A stretch of 33,648 bases of DNA from Actinomycetes bacterium. Lineage in GTDB: Bacteria > Actinomycetota > Acidimicrobiia > Acidimicrobiales > RAAP-2. The position numbers were made by a program, and so were the translations under genes. The stretch is from assembly GCA_021790675.1 (NCBI GenBank), contig JAJYGN010000060.1:1-33648 (forward strand), given 5' to 3'. This document shows positions 10,278-17,978 of the stretch, one piece after another; within the stretch, counting starts at the first letter, position 1, and each line of letters starts with the position of its first letter. The notes under the pieces were generated by a model. That model was not told where the DNA came from, did not search any database, and saw nothing but the letters and a program-made list of their open reading frames with translations.

Positions 10278-12742
10278 TGCGTCGACTGCGCTCACTTGTC
10301 ACCCCCGCCGGTTCCTTCGACGCACTGGTTATCGTCGCGCTGATCTACGTGGTGCTCTACTCGCTGCACCCCAACCTGCTCTTCTCCTCGTCCCTGATCA
10401 CCGGCGGTGACACCGGAGCCCACCTGGCCCTGCCCGCGTACCTGCGCAGTCAGGGCGACCTCTTCAACCTGACGCCCTGGTATCCGGGCTGGTTCGCGGG
10501 CATGCCGGCCTACACTTACTACTTCGTCCTGCCCGACTACTTCGCGACGCTGGCCAGTTACGTCATCGGCTTCGCCGTCGCCTTCAAGCTGGCGACCGTG
10601 CTCGGTTCGGTTCTCATGCCGATCTCCGCCTACGCGATGGGCCGGCTCTTTCGCGCGCCGCGGCCTGTGCCCATCGCCCTCGCAGCAGCGACGCTGCCGT
10701 TCCTCTTTGACGCGTCATTCACCATCGACGGCGGCAACCTCTTCTCAACGATGGCCGGTGAGTACGCGTTCTCGCTCTCGCTGGCCTTCTGTCTGGTGAC
10801 CATCGGGCTCTTCGCGCGCGGCGTGGTGACGGGTCGCGGCTACTGGCTCGCCGCGATCGGGCTCACGGCGACATTGCTGGCCCACGTTCTGCCGTTCTTC
10901 TTCGCCGTCGTGGCCGCGGGCGTTCTCGTCATCTTCGAGAGCCTCCAGCGCCTCGGCGTGGGCGATCCGCGCGAGCTGCGCGCACCGGGTGACCTCGCGC
11001 GACCGTGGCGCTTCGCCATCGGGGCAGGCCTGCTGTCGGCAGGCCTGTCGGCGTGGTGGCTGCTGCCCTTCGTGACGTCCCAGCAGCTGACCAACTCCAT
11101 GGGCTATGTGAACGACAGCACCTCGAGCCTGCACGCGGTTTTCACGACTCTGGGCTGGTTCAACTCGAGCGGCGGAGCCGCCGGGGACCGCTGGGTGATC
11201 GTTATGGCGGCTCTCGCTTGCGTGCTCGCCTTCATCGTGCGCGACCGCCTGGGCATGGTACTGGCGTCACTTACCGTGGTCTCCTTCGCCGGCTTCACCC
11301 TGGACCCCCAGAGCGTGATCTGGAACGAGCGGCTGGTCCCCTTCTGGTTCATCATGATCCATCTCAGCGCGGGCTGGCTGGTGGGTTATCCGCTGGCACG
11401 CTGGGTGGATCAGAAGCGGCACTGGTCGTTGCGAGCCCGTCCCGTCACCGAGCCCGCGGCCGACAGCACCGAGGTTCCCGGGGCGCCCGCAGCCGAGGCG
11501 AGTGAGGCGGAGATCGACGAGGTCGACCACGTCGATAGCCGAGTGCCTGAGGGCGCCACTGAGATCGTCTTCACCGTGTCGACTCGACCGGCCGAGGTCG
11601 TCGCCGCGGACCGCGAGCGCCGCAGCCTGCGCGCGAGCGTGGCCGTGGCCCTCTTGGGCCTGGTGTCAGTGGTGCCCGGGCTGATCCCGTCGGTGGCCTC
11701 GGCGATCGGACTCACCACGACGGGCAACCAAGTTTCGGGCTGGGCGGCGTGGAACTACTCGGGTTATCAGGGCAAGCCCGCCTGGCCCGAGTACCACGAC
11801 CTGATGACGACGATGGGCAAGGTCGCCAAGCGCTACGGCTGCGGTCGGGCCATGTGGGAGTACAACATCAACGAGAACCGCTTCGGCACACCGATGGCGC
11901 TGATGCTCTTGCCCTACTGGACCAACAACTGCGTGGACTCGATGGAGGGCCTCTTCTTCGAGTCCTCGGCCACGACGCCCTATCACTTCCTCAACCAGGC
12001 CGAGCTCAGCGCGGCGCCGTCCAACCCCCAGGTGGGTCTGCCCTACGGACCGCTCAACGTCGTCGAAGGGGTCAAACACCTCCAGATGCTCGGAGTGAAG
12101 TACTACATCGCCTATTCGCCCCTCGCCGTCGGCGAGGCCGACGGCGATCCCGCCCTCAAATACGTGGCCGAGACCAAGAACTGGCCGTCGCCGGGCGTGC
12201 GCTGGCGGATCTACCTCATCCGCCACAGCCCGGTTGTCCAGGCGCTCACGCACCTGCCCAACGTGATCGCGGATTCCGCAACGCGCGTTCAGTGGCTCAA
12301 CGCGAACGTCACCTGGTGGATGAATCCGCACCTGTGGCCCGTGCTCGCAGCCGCGAGCGGACCCGCGTCGTGGCCGCGCGCGAGCGGCGTCACACACATG
12401 AAGCCCGTAACGGCCCCGGCGACCACTGTCAGTCACGTCGCCATCGGCACCCAGAGCGTCTCTTTTCACGTGAGCCGCCTCGGCGCGCCGGTCCTCGTCA
12501 AGGTCTCGTACTATCCGCGCTGGCGCGCGTCGGGGGCGAGCGGGCCCTATCGCGTGAGCCCGAATTTGATGGTGGTGGTGCCCACGAGCCACGACGTCAG
12601 CCTGACCTATTCGTCCTCACCCGGCGTACTCTGGGGCAACGTCATCAGCGACGCGACGGCGCTGGGTGGGATCCTCTACGGGTGGTGGTGGTTCCGTCGC
12701 CGGCGCGCGCGGCCCCTCGGCGCCCCGGAGGCCCGGCAGTAA
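10277..12742 (+). CDS. Polytopic membrane protein, 6-pyruvoyl-tetrahydropterin-synthase-related/GT-C-like
   Basis: An 821-residue integral membrane protein. After a first helix (about 15-35) comes an extracytoplasmic loop with GGDTGAHLALP, whose acidic residue sits where GT-C glycosyltransferases carry a catalytic Asp. About ten more hydrophobic segments follow to about residue 390, then a charged loop at about 395-450 rich in Glu and Asp. One more helix leads to a C-terminal extracytoplasmic domain (about 480-790) and a final helix followed by an RRRRAR tail. The pattern fits the PTPS-related membrane family (PF10131 as I remember it), which resembles GT-C enzymes using lipid-linked sugars. 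Despite the family name nothing suggests pterin chemistry. It is coupled to the CPBP gene. The function is inferred from fold and context. Confidence 0.72.
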   Translation: MRRLRSLVTPAGSFDALVIVALIYVVLYSLHPNLLFSSSLITGGDTGAHLALPAYLRSQGDLFNLTPWYPGWFAGMPAYTYYFVLPDYFATLASYVIGFAVAFKLATVLGSVLMPISAYAMGRLFRAPRPVPIALAAATLPFLFDASFTIDGGNLFSTMAGEYAFSLSLAFCLVTIGLFARGVVTGRGYWLAAIGLTATLLAHVLPFFFAVVAAGVLVIFESLQRLGVGDPRELRAPGDLARPWRFAIGAGLLSAGLSAWWLLPFVTSQQLTNSMGYVNDSTSSLHAVFTTLGWFNSSGGAAGDRWVIVMAALACVLAFIVRDRLGMVLASLTVVSFAGFTLDPQSVIWNERLVPFWFIMIHLSAGWLVGYPLARWVDQKRHWSLRARPVTEPAADSTEVPGAPAAEASEAEIDEVDHVDSRVPEGATEIVFTVSTRPAEVVAADRERRSLRASVAVALLGLVSVVPGLIPSVASAIGLTTTGNQVSGWAAWNYSGYQGKPAWPEYHDLMTTMGKVAKRYGCGRAMWEYNINENRFGTPMALMLLPYWTNNCVDSMEGLFFESSATTPYHFLNQAELSAAPSNPQVGLPYGPLNVVEGVKHLQMLGVKYYIAYSPLAVGEADGDPALKYVAETKNWPSPGVRWRIYLIRHSPVVQALTHLPNVIADSATRVQWLNANVTWWMNPHLWPVLAAASGPASWPRASGVTHMKPVTAPATTVSHVAIGTQSVSFHVSRLGAPVLVKVSYYPRWRASGASGPYRVSPNLMVVVPTSHDVSLTYSSSPGVLWGNVISDATALGGILYGWWWFRRRRARPLGAPEARQ

Positions 12743-12745
12743 GGT
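12740..12745 (+). promoter_or_regulatory. Candidate -10 (TAAGGT) before phosphomannomutase
   Basis: TAAGGT overlaps the stop codon of the preceding gene. It lies 8 nt before GTG 12754 and 14 nt before ATG 12760. If used, it would give a nearly leaderless message and would favour the GTG start. Confidence 0.35.
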
Positions 12746-12759
12746 TGGGCCCCGTGGAC

Positions 12760-14103
12760 ATGTCCGTCATCTTCAAGGCCTACGACGTACGCGGCACCTA
12801 CCCCGACCAGCTCGACGAGAACGTGGCCCGGGCCGTCGGCTCGGCCTTCGCCGACCACGTCGCGGCCCCGTCGGTACTGATCGCGCGCGACATGCGCGCC
12901 TCGGGCGTGGCCCTGTCGGCCGCCTTCGCCGAGGGCGTGCGCGCGCGCGGCGTCGAGGTCGTCGACATCGGCCTGGCCTCGACCGACCTCCTGTACTTCG
13001 CCTCGGGATACCTCGACGCGCCCGGCGCCATGTTCACGGCCTCGCACAATCCGGCCGCCTACAACGGCATCAAGCTCTGTCGCGCCGGTGCGCGTCCGAT
13101 CGGCACCGACACGGGCCTCGCCGACATCGAAGCCGCCACCGTTGCCTACCTCGACCGTCCGGCCCAGGGCGAGCTCGCCGCACTGGTGGAGCGCAGCGTG
13201 CTCGACGAGTGGGTCGACCACGTGCACTCCTTCGTCGACGTCGAGGCGCTGACGCGACTGCGCATCGTGGCCGACACGGCCAACGGCATGGGCGGCTACG
13301 TCGTCCCGGCGGTCTTCGCGGACCTGCCCTTCGACGTGGAGATCCTCTATCCCGAACTCGACGGGACGTTCCCCAACCACCCGGCCGATCCGCTCAATCC
13401 CGACAACATCGTCGACCTCCAGCGCCGGGTCCTCGAGACCGGCGCCGACGTGGGGCTGGCCTTTGACGGTGACGCCGACCGCGTCTTCCTGGTCGACGAG
13501 CGGGCCCAGCCGCTGAGCGGCTCGACCACGACCGCGATGGTGGCCTCGGTCATGCTCGAGCGCCACCCCGGCGCGACGATCCTCTACAACCTGATCTGCT
13601 CGCGCGCCGTGCCCGAGGTGATCGACGAGTGCGCCGGAGTCGGCGTGCGCACCCGGGTGGGACATAGCTACATCAAACAGGTCATGGCCGACACCGGGGC
13701 GGTCTTCGGCGGCGAGCACTCGGGTCACTACTACTACCGCGACAACTACCGCGCCGATTCGGGCATCATCACCGCGATGGTGGTCCTGGAGCTGTTGAGT
13801 CGCCAGCGTCGGCCCCTCTCCGAGGTGGCCGCGCCCTTCGTGCGCTACGCCAGTTCGGGCGAGATCAACACCCGCGTCGACGATCCCGCGGCGGTGGTGG
13901 CCGCCATCTCCGAGCGCATGCGAGCTGCGGGCACCAACGTCGACGAGCTCGACGGGCTGACCGTCGAGCACGACTCGTGGTGGTTCAGCCTGCGGCCCTC
14001 GAACACCGAGCCCCTGCTGCGACTCAACGTCGAGGCCGAGGACGCCGCGGCGTGTGAGGCGCACGTCGCCGAGGTGCTGGCCCTGATCAAGGAGATGGCG
14101 TGA
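12760..14103 (+). CDS. manB: Phosphomannomutase/phosphoglucomutase
   Basis: An alpha-D-phosphohexomutase that interconverts mannose-6-P and mannose-1-P (or the glucose equivalents), feeding GDP-mannose or UDP-glucose synthesis. At 447 residues it has the family's normal length. The N-terminal signature is FKAYDVRGTYP (5-15). The phosphoserine loop is TASHNP (93-98, Ser95), the metal loop DGDADR (236-241), the sugar-specificity loop GEHSGHYYY (near 317), and the phosphate site RPSNTEPLLR (near 413). All are intact. GEHSGHYY is typical of the PMM/PGM branch. The start could also be GTG 12754, two codons earlier. The GTG of the Trm112-like gene overlaps the stop. It supplies activated sugars for the surrounding glycosyltransferases. 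Confidence 0.94.
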   Translation: MSVIFKAYDVRGTYPDQLDENVARAVGSAFADHVAAPSVLIARDMRASGVALSAAFAEGVRARGVEVVDIGLASTDLLYFASGYLDAPGAMFTASHNPAAYNGIKLCRAGARPIGTDTGLADIEAATVAYLDRPAQGELAALVERSVLDEWVDHVHSFVDVEALTRLRIVADTANGMGGYVVPAVFADLPFDVEILYPELDGTFPNHPADPLNPDNIVDLQRRVLETGADVGLAFDGDADRVFLVDERAQPLSGSTTTAMVASVMLERHPGATILYNLICSRAVPEVIDECAGVGVRTRVGHSYIKQVMADTGAVFGGEHSGHYYYRDNYRADSGIITAMVVLELLSRQRRPLSEVAAPFVRYASSGEINTRVDDPAAVVAAISERMRAAGTNVDELDGLTVEHDSWWFSLRPSNTEPLLRLNVEAEDAAACEAHVAEVLALIKEMA

Positions 14104-14333
14104 GCCTGGATTCGTTCTTGCTAGAACTGCTCGAAGACCCGATAGACCACCAGAACCTGTTCTACGTGGCCGAGAAGAACGTCCTGTACAACCCGCGTCG
14201 GCGCGTCGCTTACGAGGTGCGCGGATCGATCCCGGTCATGCTCGACTCCGAGGCGCGCCGCGTGGGCGACGACGAGCACGAGGCTCTCACGAGCGATCCG
14301 TCCGGCGTCTGGACGGGTACCGCGACTAGCTGA
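14100..14333 (+). CDS. Trm112-family (UPF0434-like) small protein
   Basis: A 77-residue protein that begins at a GTG overlapping the PMM stop by 4 bp. The Trm112/YcaR-type pattern is visible: LLELLEDPIDHQNLFY, then LYNPRRRVAYEV, then GSIPVMLDSEARRV. The motif that often reads CPxC in this family is DPID here, so no zinc site remains in the N-terminal segment and the protein has no cysteine. Trm112 proteins act as small partners or activators of enzymes; the role of actinobacterial members beside phosphomannomutase is not established. The last 8 bp overlap the convergent thiolase gene. Confidence 0.75.
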   Translation: MSLDSFLLELLEDPIDHQNLFYVAEKNVLYNPRRRVAYEVRGSIPVMLDSEARRVGDDEHEALTSDPSGVWTGTATS

Positions 14334-15534
14334 GGCGCTCGACGATCATGGCCATGCCCTGGCCGCCGCCCACGCACATGGTCTCCAAGCCGTAGCGCAG
14401 CCCCCGGTCCTCGAGGCCGTTGATCAGCGTGGTCATGATGCGCGCTCCGGTCATGCCGAAGGGGTGACCCAAGGCGATGGCCCCGCCGTTGACGTTGAGC
14501 TTCTCCAAGGGGATGTTGAGATGGCGAGCGCTGGGGATGACCTGGGCCGCGAAGGCCTCGTTGATCTCGACTAAGTCGATGTCCTCCATGGTCAGTCCGG
14601 CCCGGGCGAGCGCCTGACGAGAGGCCTCGATCGGGCCCAGTCCCATGATCTCGGGGTTGAGGGCCGACACGCCGCTCGAGACGATGCGCGCGAGCGGCGT
14701 GATGCCCAGGGCGCGTGCCCGGGTGTCGCTCATCACGACCACCGCGGCCGCACCGTCGTTGAGGGGGCAGGCGTTGCCGGCCGTGATGGAGCCGCCCTCG
14801 CGAAACACGGGCTGGAGGCTCGCGAGCTTCTCGAGCGTGGTCCCGGCACGCGGGCCGTCGTCGGTCGTCACGACGACGCCGTCGGGGCGGGTGACTGGAA
14901 TGATCTCGCGCTCGAAGAAGCCGTTGGCCTGGCTGGCCACGGCGAGCTCTTGGCTGCGCAGGGCGAACTCGTCCATCTCCTCGCGGCTCACGTTCTCGAA
15001 CTCGGCGACGTTCTCGGCCGTCTGTCCCATCGCGATGTAGACGTCGGGCAGGCCCGGCGCGGGGGTCCACGGTTCGCCGCGACGCTCGGCGCGCGAGGCG
15101 CTGCGCGCGATGGCGTCGGCGAAGAGCGGGTTCATGGCCTTGGCGATGTCCGAGGCGCCGTTACCGAATCGCGAGACGGTCTCCACCCCGGCGGCGACGA
15201 AGACGTCACCCTCGCCGGCCCGGATGGCGTGGGCCGCCATGCGGATGGTCTGCAGCGACGACGAGCAGTAGCGATTCACGGTGACTCCGGGCACCTGGTC
15301 GAGGCCGGCGAGGATGGCCGCGACACGCGCCACGTTGAAGCCGGACTCACCGGCGGGCTGGCCGCAGCCGACGATCAGGTCCTCGACCTCGGCCGGGTCG
15401 AGCTGGGGCACCTTGTTGAGGACCTCGCGCACCACGTGGGCGGTCAGGTCGTCGGGGCGAAGGTCAACGAGGGACCCCTTGAAGGCACGCCCGATGGGCG
15501 TGCGTCCGGTGGCGACGATGACGGCTTCGGGCAT
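14326..15534 (-). CDS. Acetyl-CoA C-acyltransferase (thiolase)
   Basis: A 402-residue thiolase catalysing reversible condensation or thiolytic cleavage of 3-ketoacyl-CoA. The nucleophile is Cys90 in NRYCSSSLQT, the active-site His357 is in LGHPFGMTGAR, and the second catalytic cysteine Cys387 is in MCVGGGQG. The NEAF motif is also present. All catalytic residues are intact and the length is normal. The N-terminus (PEAVIVATGRTPIG) is typical of FadA/acetyl-CoA acetyltransferases in beta-oxidation. ATG 15534 is preceded by a good SD (AGGAGG, spacing about 4). The leader holds an inverted repeat. Upstream on the same strand, 48 bp away, is the riboflavin synthase. Chain-length specificity cannot be read. 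Confidence 0.95.
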   Translation of the reverse strand: MPEAVIVATGRTPIGRAFKGSLVDLRPDDLTAHVVREVLNKVPQLDPAEVEDLIVGCGQPAGESGFNVARVAAILAGLDQVPGVTVNRYCSSSLQTIRMAAHAIRAGEGDVFVAAGVETVSRFGNGASDIAKAMNPLFADAIARSASRAERRGEPWTPAPGLPDVYIAMGQTAENVAEFENVSREEMDEFALRSQELAVASQANGFFEREIIPVTRPDGVVVTTDDGPRAGTTLEKLASLQPVFREGGSITAGNACPLNDGAAAVVVMSDTRARALGITPLARIVSSGVSALNPEIMGLGPIEASRQALARAGLTMEDIDLVEINEAFAAQVIPSARHLNIPLEKLNVNGGAIALGHPFGMTGARIMTTLINGLEDRGLRYGLETMCVGGGQGMAMIVERLS

Positions 15535-15547
15535 GGGTCCTCCTGGT

Positions 15548-15565
15548 GGTTACCGCTGCGTAACC
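15548..15565. promoter_or_regulatory. Inverted repeat GGTTAC-N6-GTAACC, candidate operator for the thiolase
   Basis: A perfect 6-bp inverted repeat with a 6-bp centre (CGCTGC) in the thiolase leader. It lies just downstream of a candidate -10 (TAGGCT, minus strand, 15570-15575) and upstream of the SD. A repressor bound here would cover the start of transcription. Dyads of this shape are common for TetR-type regulators of fatty-acid genes; the regulator is not in the window. Confidence 0.45.
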
Positions 15566-15569
15566 GGTG

Positions 15570-15575
15570 AGCCTA
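15570..15575 (-). promoter_or_regulatory. Candidate -10 (TAGGCT) for the thiolase
   Basis: TAGGCT on the minus strand lies 35 nt upstream of ATG 15534. It would give a leader of about 25-30 nt that carries the inverted repeat and the AGGAGG ribosome site. Confidence 0.35.
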
Positions 15576-15582
15576 GTAGGCG

Positions 15583-16083
15583 CTAGTGATTGTCAAGGGG
15601 CCCGGCGTCGCCGAAGCCCTGGCGGATGCCCTGGCCCGCGCGCCGAGCCAGCTGTTCGGGCTCGAAGAGCATCCAGTAGGCGTTACGCGCGTGGCTGCGC
15701 GAGCGGTTCTCGAACACGCTCGCGAGCACGGCGGGGTCGTCGGACTCGTCCTCGTGGACGAAGACCTCGAGGATGGGTGTCGAGGTGAGCAGTTGCGCCT
15801 GCATGATCCCCAGGGACGCCTCGTGGGCGCACTGCTTGTCGATCGGCGCGCTGCCGGGCATGCCCAGGGCGACCACGATGTCGCACTTGTCCTTCTCGAT
15901 GAGGTTCTTCGCGGCGACCGCGAGGTCCTTGAAACCGGGCACCGTGGCGCTGATGACCCGAAACGTCGAGTTGTAGCCGGGGCACTCGGAGAGCTCGGCC
16001 CGAGCCGCTCCTCCCATGTCGTAGCGGGCGAACATCGTGTCGACGACGCCGATGCGCTTGAGCTTGGTCTGGTTCTTTCCCAC
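15583..16083 (-). CDS. ribC: Archaeal-type riboflavin synthase (RibC, lumazine-synthase fold)
   Basis: A 166-residue protein closely resembling the archaeal riboflavin synthase. That enzyme dismutates two 6,7-dimethyl-8-ribityllumazine molecules to riboflavin and belongs to the lumazine synthase fold, not to the usual bacterial RibE family. Diagnostic segments are RIGVVDTMFARYDM (10-23), TVPGFKDLAVA (48-58), CDIVVALGMPG (67-77), CAHEASLGIMQAQL (85-98), EVFVHEDE (106-113) and a C-terminus with GQGIRQGFGDAGP. I recall nearly the same order in the Methanocaldococcus enzyme. The start is GTG 16083 with SD GAGAGGAG 4 nt upstream. It sits 27 bp after the luciferase-like gene. A canonical RibE elsewhere in the genome cannot be excluded. 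Confidence 0.88.
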   Translation of the reverse strand: MGKNQTKLKRIGVVDTMFARYDMGGAARAELSECPGYNSTFRVISATVPGFKDLAVAAKNLIEKDKCDIVVALGMPGSAPIDKQCAHEASLGIMQAQLLTSTPILEVFVHEDESDDPAVLASVFENRSRSHARNAYWMLFEPEQLARRAGQGIRQGFGDAGPLDNH

Positions 16084-16101
16084 GCGACTCCTCTCGAGGC
16101 C

Positions 16102-16107
16102 AGTGTA
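16102..16107 (-). promoter_or_regulatory. Candidate -10 (TACACT) for riboflavin synthase
   Basis: TACACT on the minus strand lies in the 27-bp gap after the luciferase-like gene and 18 nt before the GTG. It leaves a short leader carrying the GAGAGGAG ribosome site. Read-through from the upstream gene is equally possible. Confidence 0.3.
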
Positions 16108-16110
16108 GGG

Positions 16111-17058
16111 TCAGCGTGGCGCGAGGCCCGCCACGGCGTCGGCGAGGTCGACGCCCCAGGGGATGACCGCGAGTGTCGGCACGGCGACGCCGGCCTCGAC
16201 GTAGCGTTCGACGTGCTCGCGGCACGCCTCGTAGGAGCCGTGGATGATCAACTCGTCGACCACCGCGTCGGGGATCGCGGCGTTGGCGCCCCTGCGATCG
16301 CCCTGGGCCCAGGCGTCCCACATCGGGGCGAACACCTCGTCGCGACCCAGCCAGCGGTGGAACTCGGCGTAGGCCTCGACCGTCAGGTACGACGAGATCA
16401 TTCGTCGTCCGATCGTGCGCGCGGCCTCGGCGTCGGTGGTGGGGATGACGAAGAGTCGCGCGGCGATCAACTTGGACTCGCCGACCTCGGCGCGGCACTT
16501 GGCCACGTCGTTCGCGCCGAGCCAGTTGAGGATCGCGCCGTCAGCCTCGGCGCCGGCCAGGCGCAGCATGCCCGGGCGCAGGGCGCCGAGAAGGATCGGT
16601 GGCACCACGGCGACCGGGCGCGACAGGCGAAAGCCGTGCACCGCGAAGGTGTCAAAGACGTCGTCGATCTTCTCGCCGGCGAGCGCGCGGTTGAGAAAGC
16701 GCAGCGCGTCGCGCGTGCGCTGGTAGGGCCGGTCGTAGGCGATGCCGTTCCAGCGCTCGACGACCGGCGCGCTCGAGGCGCCCAGGCCCATCGTGAAGCG
16801 CCCGGGCGCCGCCTCGGCCAGGGCCGCTACCGTCATGGCCAGCAGGCCGGCGCCGCGCGTGAAGGCTGGCGCCACGGCGACGCCGAGGTTCAAGCGGCTC
16901 TCCCAGGCGGCCGCGAGGGCCAGCGGGGTGAAGCCGTCGACGCCGTCGACCTCGGAGGACCAGACGTCGGTGTAGCCGAGGTCGGCGAGGCGCGTGAACC
17001 ACTCGCGGTGCTCGGCCAGTGTGACGCCGTCAAAGGGGACCGTGATGCCGTAGCGCAT
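16111..17058 (-). CDS. LLM-class (luciferase-like), probably F420-dependent oxidoreductase
   Basis: A 315-residue TIM-barrel protein of the bacterial-luciferase-like family. The start MRYGITVPFDG, then LADLGYTDVWSSEVDG (about 25-40), ESRLNLGVAVAP, GRFTMGLGASS (about 86-96), and the C-terminal GSYEACREHVERYVEAGV match actinobacterial F420-dependent members that reduce or oxidise small organic substrates. FMN use cannot be ruled out. ATG 17058 follows TAACAC by 6 nt without an SD, so it may be leaderless. It lies between PPK2 and riboflavin synthase on the same strand with gaps of 22 and 27 bp. Confidence 0.85.
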   Translation of the reverse strand: MRYGITVPFDGVTLAEHREWFTRLADLGYTDVWSSEVDGVDGFTPLALAAAWESRLNLGVAVAPAFTRGAGLLAMTVAALAEAAPGRFTMGLGASSAPVVERWNGIAYDRPYQRTRDALRFLNRALAGEKIDDVFDTFAVHGFRLSRPVAVVPPILLGALRPGMLRLAGAEADGAILNWLGANDVAKCRAEVGESKLIAARLFVIPTTDAEAARTIGRRMISSYLTVEAYAEFHRWLGRDEVFAPMWDAWAQGDRRGANAAIPDAVVDELIIHGSYEACREHVERYVEAGVAVPTLAVIPWGVDLADAVAGLAPR

Positions 17059-17064
17059 GAGCCA

Positions 17065-17070
17065 GTGTTA
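17065..17070 (-). promoter_or_regulatory. Candidate -10 (TAACAC) of a leaderless LLM promoter
   Basis: TAACAC on the minus strand stands 6 nt before ATG 17058, the same spacing as the clearer TANNNT elements elsewhere. The last base departs from the pattern, so support is weaker. Confidence 0.3.
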
Positions 17071-17080
17071 CCAGATACGA

Positions 17081-17860
17081 CTAGTGCAGGTAGTCCCCGC
17101 CGTGGGCCTGGGGCACGGGCACGCCCCGGACGCTCAGGTCGTGGGTCCAGCGCTCGATGAGCGTCTCGAGGACCGCGACGCGCGCGTAGTGCTTGTTCTC
17201 GGCGGGGATCAGGTCCCAGTGGGCGCGCGGGTGATCGGTCCAGTCGACCATGTCGGACAGCGCGTCGAGGTAGGCGGCGCGCCGCTCGCGGTTGCGCCAG
17301 TCGTCGGAGGTGAGCTTCCACTGCTTTAAGGGATCGCTCGCGCGGCTCTCGAAGCGCGCGAGTTGCTCGGCGTCGGAGATGTGCAGCCAGAACTTGACGA
17401 TCGTCGTGCCGTCATTGACGAGGCCGCGCTCGAACTCGACTATCTCGGCCGCCGAGCGTCGCGCGGCCTTTCGGTCGATGGCTCCCTCGACGCGTTCGAC
17501 GAGTAGTCGCCCGTACCACGAGCGGTCGAAGACGGTCATTTGGCCCTCACCCGGGATCGACGGCTGGAAGCGCCAGAGGAAGTGGTGACGGGCCTCCTCC
17601 TCGGTGGGTACGCCGATGGGTCGCACCTGCACGTGGCGCGGATCGAGGCCCTGGGTCAGGCGGCGGATGGCACCGCCCTTGCCGGCGGCGTCGAATCCCT
17701 CGAACACGACGAGCAGACCGGGTCCGCGAGGGTTCTCGAGCAGGCCCGCCGTCGTGAGGCGCAGTTGCACGAGGCGCCGTTGGGCGACGCTGATGCGCCG
17801 CTCCGACTCCTCGTGGTTCAGGCTGCGTGAGAGGTCGATCTCGTCGATACGTCGGGCCAT
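17081..17860 (-). CDS. ppk2: Polyphosphate kinase 2 family protein
   Basis: A cytoplasmic kinase that transfers phosphate between polyphosphate and nucleotides (NMP or NDP, depending on class). From ATG 17860 it has 259 residues. Walker A is in GFDAAGKGG (55-63), Walker B in FDRSWYGR (111-118), with the lid region rich in Arg after it. The conserved SDPLKQWKL and SDDWRNRERR segments follow, then IPAENKHYARV near the C-terminus. I chose ATG 17860 because AAAGG stands 5 nt upstream and the protein then begins where the family does. An open extension to GTG 17962 would add 34 residues without family character. Whether it makes ATP/GTP from polyP or works on AMP cannot be told safely. Confidence 0.9.
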   Translation of the reverse strand: MARRIDEIDLSRSLNHEESERRISVAQRRLVQLRLTTAGLLENPRGPGLLVVFEGFDAAGKGGAIRRLTQGLDPRHVQVRPIGVPTEEEARHHFLWRFQPSIPGEGQMTVFDRSWYGRLLVERVEGAIDRKAARRSAAEIVEFERGLVNDGTTIVKFWLHISDAEQLARFESRASDPLKQWKLTSDDWRNRERRAAYLDALSDMVDWTDHPRAHWDLIPAENKHYARVAVLETLIERWTHDLSVRGVPVPQAHGGDYLH

Positions 17861-17978
17861 CACACCTTTCGCCTCGAAGACGCACTCGTCGTCACCGTAG
17901 CAGTGACGGCCCCGCGGCCCTTGGACGTTCTGACCGTCATGGTCGAGCGATAATTGCGTCACGACTCGCGACGCGATA

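Noticed and set aside
12676..14064. 462-residue open frame antisense to phosphomannomutase
   Set aside because: It mirrors the strongly coding mutase gene and shows low-complexity His/Arg/Gly character without motifs.
15586..17160. 524-residue open frame opposite the riboflavin synthase and luciferase-like genes
   Set aside because: Both minus-strand genes have convincing families; the plus-strand frame crosses two genes and a gap and matches nothing.
17861..17962. 34-residue N-terminal extension of PPK2 to GTG 17962
   Set aside because: The extension has no family character and no SD, while ATG 17860 has AAAGG at good spacing.
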